DNA of 64,000 nucleotides from Lacrimispora xylanisolvens (GTDB lineage Bacteria; Bacillota; Clostridia; Lachnospirales; Lachnospiraceae). Made by a program: the position numbers and the translations under genes. A model generated the notes under the pieces. The model was given only the letters and a program-made list of their open reading frames with translations, was not told the DNA's origin and searched no databases. Of this stretch, positions 26,937 through 36,116 are shown piece after piece; positions within the stretch are counted from its first letter, which is position 1, and each line of letters starts with the position of its first letter. The stretch lies in NCBI RefSeq assembly GCF_002934545.1, contig NZ_PTJA01000005.1, forward strand, positions 248,001-312,000, given 5' to 3'.

Positions 26937-27818
26937 CTAGACCACCCTTTTCCCTGTATTATCCTTTTCTATATCCCGGTGTTCGATCTTAATTCCGAAC
27001 TCAGCCCTGGACTTAAACTTTTCGTAAACCGCCTTGGCAACGGTTACGGAACGGTGCTTTCCGCCGGTACAGCCAATGGCTATTACCAGCTGATTCTTTC
27101 CTTCCAGAACATAGTTTGGAAGCAGGAACTCCAGCATATCATAAAGCTTGTTCAAAAACAGATCAGCGGTTCCATGCTGCATCACATAGTCCCGCACTTC
27201 TTTTTCTTCCCCTGTCCTGTTTCGCAGTTCTTCCACATAATAGGGATTGGGCAGAAACCTTACATCAAATACCAGATCTGCATCCGATGGAATTCCATAT
27301 TTAAATCCGAAGGAGAGGATGGTAATGTATAAATTCCGGTAAGATTCATGTTTCATGAAAATCTTTTCCAGCTCCTGCCTCAGTTCTTTGGTGAGAAGCT
27401 TGCTGGTATCGATGATATAATCAGCCTCTTCCTTCAGAAAAGCAAGCTTCCCACGCTCTTTTTCAATTCCGCTGTCGATTCTTCCGCCTGCTGCCAGTGG
27501 ATGGGCTCTTCTGGTTTCTTTATACCGTTTAATCAGTATTTCATCTCCGGCATCCAGGAAAAGAATCTCAAAAGGAACCCGGTTTCTGGACCATTCATCA
27601 AAAATCCTGTTTAAAACCGATAAATCCTCCCCGCTCCTGATATCAATACCCAAAGCAGCGTTCTGGATTCCTTCCGGATTTTTCGAGGTCAGCTCCGCAA
27701 ACGTCTCAATCAGGGGGATAGGTAAGTTATCCACACAGTAGAATCCCATATCCTCCAGCATCTTGAGCGCCTGGGTCTTCCCTGCGCCTGACATGCCTGT
27801 CACAATTACAAGCCTCAC
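26937..27818 (-). CDS. rapZ: RNase adapter/nucleotide-binding protein RapZ (YvcJ)
   Basis: 293 residues from a GTG start at 27818 with AAAGGAG upstream. The P-loop is VTGMSGAGKTQALK. The conserved C-terminal signature IGCTGGKHRSVTVA identifies RapZ/YvcJ. In enteric bacteria it guides RNase E to small RNAs. In Firmicutes it is an ATP/GTP-binding protein with less clear roles. It is 19 bases after murB and 2 before whiA, inside one operon. Confidence 0.94.
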   Translation of the reverse strand: MRLVIVTGMSGAGKTQALKMLEDMGFYCVDNLPIPLIETFAELTSKNPEGIQNAALGIDIRSGEDLSVLNRIFDEWSRNRVPFEILFLDAGDEILIKRYKETRRAHPLAAGGRIDSGIEKERGKLAFLKEEADYIIDTSKLLTKELRQELEKIFMKHESYRNLYITILSFGFKYGIPSDADLVFDVRFLPNPYYVEELRNRTGEEKEVRDYVMQHGTADLFLNKLYDMLEFLLPNYVLEGKNQLVIAIGCTGGKHRSVTVAKAVYEKFKSRAEFGIKIEHRDIEKDNTGKRVV

Positions 27819-27837
27819 TGTATACTCCTTTGCACCG

Positions 27838-28749
27838 TTAAAACTTTCCCAGTGTCTTTACTTCCATCTCAAGCATTACTCCGGTTTTTTCGTATACCCT
27901 GTTCTTTATCTCTTCACATAAGGCTATAATGTCCGCCGCAGTTGCCTGATTCTTATTAATCACGAATCCGCAGTGCTTTTCTGAAACCTGGGCACCTCCT
28001 ACGGAAAATCCCCGAAGTCCTGCGTCTTCGATCAGCTTCCCGGCAAAATGTCCTTCCGGGCGTTTAAAGGTGCTTCCTGCACTTGGAAATTCCAAGGGCT
28101 GTTTTTCTTTTCTTCTGCGTGCCAGCTCATCCATTCGTTCTTTAATCGAAACCGGATCGCCTTCTTTTAAGCGAATGTTTGCTTCCACCACCACATACTG
28201 CTTTGGTATAATGCAGCTGGTCCGGTACCCCAGAGAAAGCTCGCTGGCGGGAATCTCTAAAATATCCCCATCCCCTGTTACTACTTTTACGCTGCGAAGC
28301 ACCTCTTTCATTTCCGAACCATATGCACCGGCATTCATGACTACAGCTCCCCCCAGTGTTCCCGGTATTCCGGCAGCGAACTCAAAGCCTGTCAGTGATG
28401 CCTTATATGCTTCCTGTGCGATTCTCGCCAGAGAAAGTCCTGCTCCGGCTTTTATCATCCCCGTCTCCTGATTTACCTGACAGCTGTTAAAGCTGTCCAT
28501 AGAGATAACCACCCCGTCAAAACCCTGATCCCCCACCAGAAGATTACTCCCGTTGCCTAAAATGAAGTATGTTTCATTCTCCTGCTTACAAGTCTTAATG
28601 ACTGCAGCAAGTTCCTTTTCATCTCCCGGAGTTACAAAGCAGGCTGCTGGTCCCCCAACCCGGAAAGATGTATGTCTTTTCATCTCTTCCCCTGCTTTTA
28701 TATGGTTTTTATCGGCTGCACCAAGAAGTTTTTCATAAATTCCAGTCAT
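27838..28749 (-). CDS. murB: UDP-N-acetylenolpyruvoylglucosamine reductase
   Basis: 303 residues from ATG 28749, with GAGGTG upstream; a TTG-started frame from 28761 overlaps the hprK stop. FAD-binding motifs are HTSFRVGGPA, LGNGSNLLVGD and GIPGTLGGAVVMNAGAYG. The catalytic Ser and surrounding PSAGSTFKRP and the final Glu region are present. It reduces enolpyruvyl-UDP-GlcNAc to UDP-MurNAc in peptidoglycan synthesis. It follows hprK by eight bases. Confidence 0.95.
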   Translation of the reverse strand: MTGIYEKLLGAADKNHIKAGEEMKRHTSFRVGGPAACFVTPGDEKELAAVIKTCKQENETYFILGNGSNLLVGDQGFDGVVISMDSFNSCQVNQETGMIKAGAGLSLARIAQEAYKASLTGFEFAAGIPGTLGGAVVMNAGAYGSEMKEVLRSVKVVTGDGDILEIPASELSLGYRTSCIIPKQYVVVEANIRLKEGDPVSIKERMDELARRRKEKQPLEFPSAGSTFKRPEGHFAGKLIEDAGLRGFSVGGAQVSEKHCGFVINKNQATAADIIALCEEIKNRVYEKTGVMLEMEVKTLGKF

Positions 28750-28757
28750 CAGACACC

Positions 28758-29690
28758 TCAATCATCCTGTTTTCTTGATAAGTTTGCCTGGACGCGGTTG
28801 TATAATTCCTGTGCCGCGTTGTACCCCATCTTCTTCTGTCTGTAATTGACGGCAGCTGATTCAACGATAATGGCCAGATTACGGCCCGGACGAACGGGAA
28901 TGGAATGGCATACTACCTGATTGCCTAAGAACTCCGTGTAATTGTCCTCGATTCCCAGTCTGTCGTACTCTTTATCCTTATCCCAGTCTTCCAGCTTAAT
29001 CACCATATCAATGGCCTGTGTATCCTTTACACTCTCTACACCGAACAAAGTCTTCACATCGATAATTCCGATTCCTCGTAATTCGATAAAATGTCTTGTG
29101 ATCTCCGGTGCGCTTCCGATTAAGGTATCATCACTCACCTTGCGGATCTCAACCACGTCATCGGTTACAAGACGGTGGCCTCTCTTAATCAGTTCCAGAG
29201 CTGCCTCGCTTTTACCGATGCCGCTCTCTCCCATAATCAGCACTCCCTCACCGAAAACGTCAACTAAAACGCCGTGAATGCTGATACATGGCGCCAGCTT
29301 TACCTTCAGCCAGCGGATTACCTCTGCCATTAAATCAGACGTGGTTTTATCTGAAACCAGGCAGGGGATTCCGTAATGATTGCAAAGTGCCAGCATATCC
29401 TCATCGGGATTCTGGCTGCGGCTGTATACCAGACACGGAATCTGATAGGAAAGCAGCTTATCGTACATCTCCATCTTTCTTTCATGATTCATCTGGTTTA
29501 TATATTCCTGCTCTACGTATCCGATAATCTGAACCCGTTCATTGTCAAAGTGATCAAAAAAACCGGTCAGCTGGAGAGCCGGACGGTTTACATCCGGATG
29601 GCTGAGCACAATTTTCTCCGCATCGATCTCCGGCGTCATATTCCGGAGATTCATTTTTTCAATCAGATCTGTGATTGCTACTCCATGCAT
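28758..29690 (-). CDS. hprK: HPr kinase/phosphorylase
   Basis: 310 residues, the normal length, from ATG 29690, which has AAGGAG nine bases upstream; a longer frame from 29780 would overlap uvrC. The Walker A motif is GESGIGKSE. The family signature IELRGIGIIDVKTLFG and the C-terminal VRPGRNLAIIVE are present. It phosphorylates and dephosphorylates Ser46 of HPr and Crh in response to glycolytic state. The Crh-like gene three genes downstream is a plausible substrate, so enzyme and target share one operon. Confidence 0.95.
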   Translation of the reverse strand: MHGVAITDLIEKMNLRNMTPEIDAEKIVLSHPDVNRPALQLTGFFDHFDNERVQIIGYVEQEYINQMNHERKMEMYDKLLSYQIPCLVYSRSQNPDEDMLALCNHYGIPCLVSDKTTSDLMAEVIRWLKVKLAPCISIHGVLVDVFGEGVLIMGESGIGKSEAALELIKRGHRLVTDDVVEIRKVSDDTLIGSAPEITRHFIELRGIGIIDVKTLFGVESVKDTQAIDMVIKLEDWDKDKEYDRLGIEDNYTEFLGNQVVCHSIPVRPGRNLAIIVESAAVNYRQKKMGYNAAQELYNRVQANLSRKQDD

Positions 29691-29760
29691 GGTGAAATGC
29701 TCCTTTTCATCTGTTTTTTTCATACTAACACAGATTTCGTGTTTTGAAAAGCTGTGGGTA

Positions 29761-31632
29761 CTAATTATGAAAGAATTCATACACGCTTTTAGCTGAACGG
29801 GAATTCATGCCTTCCGTAGCTTCCAGCTCTTCCAGTGTGGCTTCTTTCACGGCTTCCAGCCCCTTAAACCGGCGCATCAAAGCCTTTCTCCGCCCCGGGC
29901 CGATATTTGGAATGTCATCAAGAATTGATTTTACCTGCCCTTTGCTTCTTAAACTTCTGTGATACTCAATGGCAAACCGGTGGGCTTCATCCTGAATTCT
30001 TGTGATCAGCTTAAACCCTTCCGAATGCCGGTCAATGGGAATTTCCACATTGTTATAGTACAGTCCCCTGGTCCGGTGATTGTCATCTTTTACCATTCCG
30101 CATACAGGAATGGCAAGCCCCAGCTGCTCTATGACTTCCAGAGCGATGTTCACCTGGCCTTTTCCTCCATCCATCATGATTAAATCAGGGAAACGGGTAA
30201 AGCTTCCAAGTTCTTCCTCCACCCCCTTCTCCCTTAAGCTTTCCGCTTCCTGTAACCCATGGGAAAATCTTCTGGTCAGAACCTCATTCATGGAAGCATA
30301 GTCATTGGCTCCCTTTACCCATTTTATCTTGAATTTCCTGTAATCATTCCGCTTGGGTCTGCCGTTTTCGTAAACGATCATGGACCCTACCGACTCAAAA
30401 CCGCTTATATTGGAAATATCAAATGCCTCAATCCGTTTTACACCGGTAAGACCCAGCAGGCTTCCCACCTCATTCATGGCACCGACGGTTCGAAGCTCCT
30501 CCCGCTTGATCTTTTCTTTATCCTGGGAAAGCACCAAAGCCGCATTTCTTTCCGCCAGCTCCACAAGACGTTCCTTCTGTCCCTTTTTCGGTATAATGAG
30601 TTTTACTTTCTGTCCCCGTTTGGCAGACAGCCACTCTCCAATTACCTCTTCCTCCTCAAGCTGGGTCTGAACCCATATCTCTCTTGGAATAAAGGGAGTT
30701 CCGGAATAGAACTGTTTTACAAAGCTGGTTAAAATCTGGCCGTTGTCTTCTGCAGTCGCCACATTCACATGGAAATGTTCTCTTCCGATTAACTTTCCCT
30801 CACGCACAAAAAAGACCTGGACCACAGCATCTTTTTCATCTTTTGCCATGGCGATAATATCCCGGTCTTCCATACCGCTGTCTGTGATCTTCTGTTTTTG
30901 GGCAATCTGCTTTACACTGGTTAATAAATCTCTGTATTCAATGGCTTTTTCAAAATCCATCTCATCGGATGCAGCCTGCATCTTTTCTTCCAGCATGGCA
31001 ATGACAGGCGCGTATTTGCCTCCAAGAAAATCAATAACCTGACCGATGGATTTCCCATAGTCTTCCTGGCTGATATATCCCTGGCAGGGTGCCTGACACT
31101 GTTTGATATGATAGTTTAAGCAGGGTCTTTCTTTCCCGATATCTCTGGGCAGATTCCGGTTGCAGGTCCTGATCTGATACAGCTTGTGAATCAGTTCAAT
31201 GGTATCCTTTACCGCTCCTGCACTGGTATAGGGGCCAAAATATCTGCTCTTATCCTTCTTCATATCTCTGGAAAACAGGACTCTTGGAAATTCCTCGTAC
31301 ATGGTAACCTTAATATAAGGATACGTTTTATCATCCTTTAACATGGTGTTATAACGGGGGCGGTGCTCCTTGATTAAATTGCATTCCAATACAAGTGCTT
31401 CCAGTTCCGAGTCTGTTATAATGTATTCAAAACGGGCGATTCTCGATACCATCTGTTCGATCTTTGCCGTTTTATTTCTGCTGCTTTGAAAATACTGCCT
31501 GACTCTGTTTTTTAAGCTGATGGCTTTTCCAACATAGATAATTTCGTCCCGCCTGTCGTGCATGATATACACACCAGGCTGGGACGGCAGTTTTTTTAAT
31601 TCTTCTTCTATATTAAATTCGATGTGGTCCAC
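29761..31632 (-). CDS. uvrC: Excinuclease ABC subunit C
   Basis: 623 residues from a GTG start. The N-terminal GIY-YIG nuclease has [24 protein letters not shown] helical hairpin ([13 protein letters not shown]), the RNase-H-like second nuclease ([28 protein letters not shown]) and terminal HhH motifs ([16 protein letters not shown]) follow. It makes both incisions in nucleotide excision repair with UvrAB. It heads the uvrC-hprK-murB-rapZ-whiA-crh run, an order seen in several clostridia. Confidence 0.96.
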   Translation of the reverse strand: MDHIEFNIEEELKKLPSQPGVYIMHDRRDEIIYVGKAISLKNRVRQYFQSSRNKTAKIEQMVSRIARFEYIITDSELEALVLECNLIKEHRPRYNTMLKDDKTYPYIKVTMYEEFPRVLFSRDMKKDKSRYFGPYTSAGAVKDTIELIHKLYQIRTCNRNLPRDIGKERPCLNYHIKQCQAPCQGYISQEDYGKSIGQVIDFLGGKYAPVIAMLEEKMQAASDEMDFEKAIEYRDLLTSVKQIAQKQKITDSGMEDRDIIAMAKDEKDAVVQVFFVREGKLIGREHFHVNVATAEDNGQILTSFVKQFYSGTPFIPREIWVQTQLEEEEVIGEWLSAKRGQKVKLIIPKKGQKERLVELAERNAALVLSQDKEKIKREELRTVGAMNEVGSLLGLTGVKRIEAFDISNISGFESVGSMIVYENGRPKRNDYRKFKIKWVKGANDYASMNEVLTRRFSHGLQEAESLREKGVEEELGSFTRFPDLIMMDGGKGQVNIALEVIEQLGLAIPVCGMVKDDNHRTRGLYYNNVEIPIDRHSEGFKLITRIQDEAHRFAIEYHRSLRSKGQVKSILDDIPNIGPGRRKALMRRFKGLEAVKEATLEELEATEGMNSRSAKSVYEFFHN

Positions 31633-31642
31633 CTGGTACGAA

Positions 31643-32164
31643 TCACCTCAATCTTGTTCCGTCGTATTTGATCTGCAGTTCCAGATAACGCTCTACTGCG
31701 TAGTATTTTTCTTCCGGCTCCGAATCCGCTCTTCCAATCTCCATGATTTCACAGATTGCAAGCAGCTCTTCTGCCGTAAATTTGTCTTTATAGGTTCTTA
31801 AGACCTCCAGCTTCTCATGATACGTCTCTGCGTCAAGAAATGCAAGCAGATTTTTATTGGGACCGTGGTGTTCTTCTTTCTTTCCCTCTTCTTTTTGTTC
31901 CCCTTCCGGCTGGTCTTTAGAATCGGAATCCTTTAAATCCACCCGCTCAAACCGGTACTTTTGAAGAACATCCGGATATTTTTCATGATCCACCTCGCTG
32001 ATAAACATGGAGAGAGGACGTACATAAACATCAAAGGTTCCGTACAGAGCCTGATAAACAACCATCTTTTCTCTGGTCTCGGAATGAATCGCAACTGCTA
32101 CCACCTGATACATCTTATCCTTAAAATGTCTGTAAAATTCTCCTGGTCTTGGTGTTCTCTCCAT
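31643..32164 (-). CDS. DUF1653 protein with a C-terminal helical extension
   Basis: 173 residues from ATG 32164, with GAGGAAAG upstream. Residues about 3-75 are a DUF1653 domain ([33 protein letters not shown]), a small SH3-like fold of unknown function. A charged linker rich in Glu/Lys follows. The last 60 residues ([35 protein letters not shown]) are helical. Most DUF1653 proteins are only about 70 residues, so this is an extended form. It lies between the lipoprotein gene and uvrC, in the same direction with short gaps. Confidence 0.82.
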   Translation of the reverse strand: MERTPRPGEFYRHFKDKMYQVVAVAIHSETREKMVVYQALYGTFDVYVRPLSMFISEVDHEKYPDVLQKYRFERVDLKDSDSKDQPEGEQKEEGKKEEHHGPNKNLLAFLDAETYHEKLEVLRTYKDKFTAEELLAICEIMEIGRADSEPEEKYYAVERYLELQIKYDGTRLR

Positions 32165-32172
32165 GGCTTTCC

Positions 32173-33624
32173 TCACTTTTCATTTCTTAAACCGCCTGTG
32201 GTCACGATCACAACAGGTGGCTTATTCCTTTTTTCTTTTTTTTCTGAAGCTTCCCCGGAACTGGACTGCTGCCTGGTTGTCTCTTCTTCCACCGCGCCTT
32301 CCAGACTCTTCTCCGCCTCACTCTGTACTTTGACAGGAGCCTGTGTGGTTTTAACAGCCGCAGTTGTTGATTCTGCCTCTTTCGTTGCTCGCTGCTGGGC
32401 AATCCTGGCCCCTTCCTTTTTCGCCTCTTCCTCAGATAACAGGGCATCCCAGGTATAACGGTTGGAGGCACTCCAAAGAATCCATTCGTCGTACCCTGCA
32501 TCGTAAACCGCCTGGATCTGTTCTCTGACTTCTTTCTTTCCATATGAAATATGGTGATCCAGATAAGAAGCGGTAAAGTCCTGAAGCCAGGGACGTACCT
32601 CTGCCTGTTTTACTGCCTCTCCACGGGTCTTTTCCAAATCTGATTTAGAAAGCTTTAAGGCTGCACGAATGGTCTTGTAAGGTTCTGTATCCGGATGATC
32701 AATACCGAAATTACCGTCGCCGTAGTGGGATGGATAGATCATCGGGCAGATATAGTCTAAATGGTTTGCCATATCACTGTAAACCTGTCCCACTGCCTGA
32801 GCATCCACGTTGCTGCCGATTATGGTTCCGAACACATCGGCGGAAACCGTGATATTCCTGGCAGAAAGTTTCCCATAGGCATACTGAATGAACTCTGTTA
32901 TAATATCGGTTTTCGAGCGTCCTTTGGTCTCATCTCCATCAAATACCACCTGCTTCATGGAGCTGTCTGTAGCAAACCTGATGTAGTCAAACTGGACTTC
33001 GTCAAAGCCTGCTCTGGAAGCGGCTTCTCCCACTTCCACAAGGTAATCCCAGACTTCCGTGCGGTATGGATTCACCCACGCAAGTCCCTTATTATCTCTG
33101 TGCAGACTTCCATCCTTGTTTTTTAAGCTCCATTCCGGTTTCTGCTCCGCCAGATAGGGATCTCGAAATGCCACCACTCTTGCAATGGTATAAATGCCTC
33201 TTGCTTTTAACTGTGCCATCATGGCAGGCATGTCCTGAATATACTTTTTCTCCGCTCCGATTTCCTTCACCGTGGGAGCACCGTCCATTGCAAACGTAAT
33301 TCTGCCGTCGTCATTCTTAACGTCGATTACCACTGCATTGATTTCAGTCCCCTCAATCTTGTCAAGAATAGCCTGAAATCCCTCAGATCCAGCCATATAT
33401 CCGGAAATATAGATTCCCTTCACTTTCACCGGAGTTTTCTTCGGAAGCGCCGACACCGGAAGAGTCTCCTCCTGCTTGTCTGTCTCACTGCTCTCACTGG
33501 AATCGTCAGTTGTCTCGTCACTGGAAGGACTGTTCTTCTCAGTCTCAGGGATACCTTTATATCTGCTGCATCCGGACGCTACTAATGAGCATACAATTAC
33601 TGCCAAAAGCCATCGTTTCATCAT
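32173..33624 (-). CDS. Predicted glycoside-hydrolase-like lipoprotein (DUF4015 type)
   Basis: 483 residues. Residues 1-19 are a lipoprotein signal with lipobox VASGC (Cys19). A Ser/Glu/Asp-rich spacer runs to about residue 65. The body (about 65-400) is a TIM barrel related to GH13-like DUF4015 proteins: VKGIYISGYMAGSEGF, INAVVIDVKNDDGRI, FDEVQFDYIRFATDS, DYICPMIYPSHYGDG. The tail is low-complexity (Thr/Ala/Glu/Lys). The protein is anchored outside the membrane and may act on cell-wall or capsular polysaccharide. No substrate can be assigned. Confidence 0.85.
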   Translation of the reverse strand: MMKRWLLAVIVCSLVASGCSRYKGIPETEKNSPSSDETTDDSSESSETDKQEETLPVSALPKKTPVKVKGIYISGYMAGSEGFQAILDKIEGTEINAVVIDVKNDDGRITFAMDGAPTVKEIGAEKKYIQDMPAMMAQLKARGIYTIARVVAFRDPYLAEQKPEWSLKNKDGSLHRDNKGLAWVNPYRTEVWDYLVEVGEAASRAGFDEVQFDYIRFATDSSMKQVVFDGDETKGRSKTDIITEFIQYAYGKLSARNITVSADVFGTIIGSNVDAQAVGQVYSDMANHLDYICPMIYPSHYGDGNFGIDHPDTEPYKTIRAALKLSKSDLEKTRGEAVKQAEVRPWLQDFTASYLDHHISYGKKEVREQIQAVYDAGYDEWILWSASNRYTWDALLSEEEAKKEGARIAQQRATKEAESTTAAVKTTQAPVKVQSEAEKSLEGAVEEETTRQQSSSGEASEKKEKRNKPPVVIVTTGGLRNEK

Positions 33625-33725
33625 TTCACTTTCACTTTCTTTATGGTCTTCAGTGTTTTATTGTAATAATTATTTAACATTTTACCACATTTTGTAAAAT
33701 TTTCCAAATAAATTTAATATTCCGG

Positions 33726-33744
33726 ATGCAGCCCTTTGCTGCAT
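33726..33744 (-). terminator. Short hairpin after the GNAT gene
   Basis: ATGCAGC and GCTGCAT pair around CCTTT directly after the GNAT stop on the minus strand, with an AT-rich but not T-only tail. It may be a weak terminator. Confidence 0.4.
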
Positions 33745-33747
33745 GAT

Positions 33748-34518
33748 TTAAAAACCAGTGATTTCATAAACCGGATACTCCCGGTCAAAATGATATCCAA
33801 GTTTTTGGGAAAGTGCCACAGAACCAGGGTTTTGGGCATCCCAGCTTGGATAAAGTCCTCTTTTTAAGCATTCCAGGATCAGCTTTGCTCCACAGGCCAA
33901 TGCCAAGCCCTGACGCCTGAAATCGTTTCTGGTATCAATCTCAATTTCAATACCGCCCTGGTAAACCGTGTAGGAGGAAGCACCGGAAACCACCTGATCT
34001 CCTAAAAGAGCTGCCACTCCGATTCCCCTATTTTTATAATCTTCATAGTCTGCAAACTGGGAGCACAGATCTTTGGACCAGCTGTGCTCCATTACCTGAT
34101 GGTAAATCTCTTCATCAATCAGGCGAAGGGTGAAGCGTGGCGAAAGACTTTCCACAGCTCCTGTTAATACCTCTTTATCAAAAACATCCGGCTCTTTCTT
34201 AATCGCATAACGGATCCGTCTTGTGGCAGATGATTTCCATACTGCCTCAATGGCTTGGGACCATGCCTCATCCTTCGGAACCATAATGATAAAATCAGAT
34301 TTTCTTCCTGATGGTTTATTTCTAATTAATTCTTCGTCTGGCTTCCCGGAAAAAAAGCAAAAATCCCCAATTACAAGCTGGGCTGACTGGGGGTCTTTTT
34401 CCTGGTCAGCGAAGGCCCTTCCCATGACATTTTGCAGGCAGGACCAGATCAGTGTTTCCTCCCAACCGGTAAACAGAGGTTCCAGAATGGATTTGTCCTC
34501 AATTTCTATCACTCCCAT
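33748..34518 (-). CDS. GNAT-family acetyltransferase
   Basis: 256 residues from ATG 34518, with AGGAG seven bases upstream; the longer frame from 34557 overlaps tag and has no such site. The C-terminal half is a GNAT fold with VSGASSYTVYQGGIEIEIDT and the acetyl-CoA loop RRQGLALACGAKLILECL, ending with an SQKLGYHFDREY motif. The whole matches the GNAT_acetyltran (PF12746-like) group. The acceptor is unknown. It is the last gene of map-tag-GNAT. Confidence 0.85.
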   Translation of the reverse strand: MGVIEIEDKSILEPLFTGWEETLIWSCLQNVMGRAFADQEKDPQSAQLVIGDFCFFSGKPDEELIRNKPSGRKSDFIIMVPKDEAWSQAIEAVWKSSATRRIRYAIKKEPDVFDKEVLTGAVESLSPRFTLRLIDEEIYHQVMEHSWSKDLCSQFADYEDYKNRGIGVAALLGDQVVSGASSYTVYQGGIEIEIDTRNDFRRQGLALACGAKLILECLKRGLYPSWDAQNPGSVALSQKLGYHFDREYPVYEITGF

Positions 34519-34532
34519 AGTATCTCCTCGTC

Positions 34533-35090
34533 TTATGAATGCTGTCTGCAGATACACCCCAGTTCGTGGTCGTTGACCACCCCTACTGCCTGCAGATAGG
34601 AATAGATGGTTACAGATCCTACAAAGGACATCCCTCTTTTTTTCAGATCTTTGGAGATCTGATCGGACAGGTCTGTTTTTACCTGGAAATTATCATCCTG
34701 ATTTACAATGATTGTTCCCCCTGTAAATCCCCACAGATAGTTTGAAAAGGAACCGAATTCTTTTTGTATCTCCATGAAAATGCGGGTGTTTTTTACTGCA
34801 GCCTCAACTTTTTTTCTGTTTCTGATAATGCCGGGGTTGTTCATAAGCTCGTTTAGCTTTTCTTCCTTATATGCTGCAACCTTCTCCGGATCAAATCCGT
34901 CAAATGCTTCCCGAAACGCTTCCCGCTTATTTAACACGGTAATCCAGGAGAGCCCTGCCTGAAAGGTCTCTAACAGAAACATCTCATATAATTTCTCATC
35001 GTTATAAACAGGAACTCCCCATTCCTCATCATGATATTTTACGTAGATGGGCAATGATTCATTTACCCAAAAGCAGCGTTTTTTATCCAT
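34533..35090 (-). CDS. tag: DNA-3-methyladenine glycosylase I
   Basis: 185 residues from ATG 35090. The A of this ATG is the first base of the minus-strand TAA overlap with map (TAATG), implying translational coupling. Zinc ligands are seen in KKRCFWV, KYHDEEWG and the ending NDHELGCICRQHS. The catalytic region has ETFQAGLSWITVLNKREAF. It removes 3-methyladenine from alkylated DNA. Confidence 0.95.
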   Translation of the reverse strand: MDKKRCFWVNESLPIYVKYHDEEWGVPVYNDEKLYEMFLLETFQAGLSWITVLNKREAFREAFDGFDPEKVAAYKEEKLNELMNNPGIIRNRKKVEAAVKNTRIFMEIQKEFGSFSNYLWGFTGGTIIVNQDDNFQVKTDLSDQISKDLKKRGMSFVGSVTIYSYLQAVGVVNDHELGCICRQHS

Positions 35091-35962
35091 TATCTGGCAA
35101 GCACCTCCGGTCCATCTTCTGTAATTAATACGGTATATTCCCATTGGGCAGACAGGCTTCCATCCTTCGTGTAGATGGTCCAGCCATCTGAATCATCCTG
35201 TACTACATCAGCCTTTCCTGCATTGACCATAGGCTCAATGGTAAAAATCATTCCAGGAACTAAAAGCATATCCGTTCCCCTGGTTCCGATGTGGCTGACC
35301 CATGGCTCTTCATGAAATTCCACACCTACTCCATGACCGCCGATTTCTCTTACCACGGTAAACCCATTGGCATAAATGTATTCTGAGATTACGGCACCGA
35401 TATCCCCTAAATGTCCCCAGGCTCTTGCTTCCTTTAATGCCAGATCCACACTTTCCTTTGTTACACGGACCAGCTTTTCGGCTTCCGCAGATACCTTTCC
35501 CATGCAGTACATTCTGGAAGCATCTGCGTAATAGCCACCCACAATGGTGGTTACATCCACGTTAATGATGTCACCTTCTTTTAAAATTCTTTTGGGATCA
35601 GGAATTCCATGGCAGACTACCTCGTTGATTGAGGTACAGACACTTTTGGGATAGCCTTCAAAATTAAGGGGTGCCGGGATTCCGCCCAGACGGAGGGTGG
35701 TCTCGTGAACCAGGGTATTTAAATCCTCTGTACTGATTCCAGGACGGATCTTCTCACCAACCAGATCAAGAATCTGATTGTTAATAACACCAGCGTGGCG
35801 TATGCCTTCTATCTGGGCAGGTGTCTTAATCATGGAGTGATCCGGCACTTCATCTCCCATGATTTCATAATTCTCAAGCTTTCTGTCAAATTCCAGATGA
35901 CAGGTCTTATATTTCTTTCCGCTGCCGCACCAGCAGGGGTCGTTTCTTCCTATTTTAAACAT
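35090..35962 (-). CDS. map: Methionine aminopeptidase with N-terminal SEC-C zinc motif
   Basis: 290 residues. Residues 1-25 form a SEC-C motif (RNDPCWCGSGKKYKTCH), followed by a type I methionine aminopeptidase. Metal ligands lie in INVDVTTIVGGYYADASRMY, GGHGVGVEFHEEP and FTIEPMVNAG. It removes the initiator methionine from nascent proteins; the SEC-C motif probably helps ribosome binding. GGAGGAG precedes the ATG. Many clostridia carry both a plain and a SEC-C form. Confidence 0.95.
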   Translation of the reverse strand: MFKIGRNDPCWCGSGKKYKTCHLEFDRKLENYEIMGDEVPDHSMIKTPAQIEGIRHAGVINNQILDLVGEKIRPGISTEDLNTLVHETTLRLGGIPAPLNFEGYPKSVCTSINEVVCHGIPDPKRILKEGDIINVDVTTIVGGYYADASRMYCMGKVSAEAEKLVRVTKESVDLALKEARAWGHLGDIGAVISEYIYANGFTVVREIGGHGVGVEFHEEPWVSHIGTRGTDMLLVPGMIFTIEPMVNAGKADVVQDDSDGWTIYTKDGSLSAQWEYTVLITEDGPEVLAR

Positions 35963-36116
35963 ATTTCTCCTCCTTCTTACTACAACGTTTTAACACGTTT
36001 AGAGCCTGTTGTAAAGTGTTTCAGCCAAATATGGACAGATAAAAGCCATGGTATTTTCCGTTCTTCTATGTTACAATCTTAAGTATTGTAAAAATGAACG
36101 CGTTACGGAGGGACAA

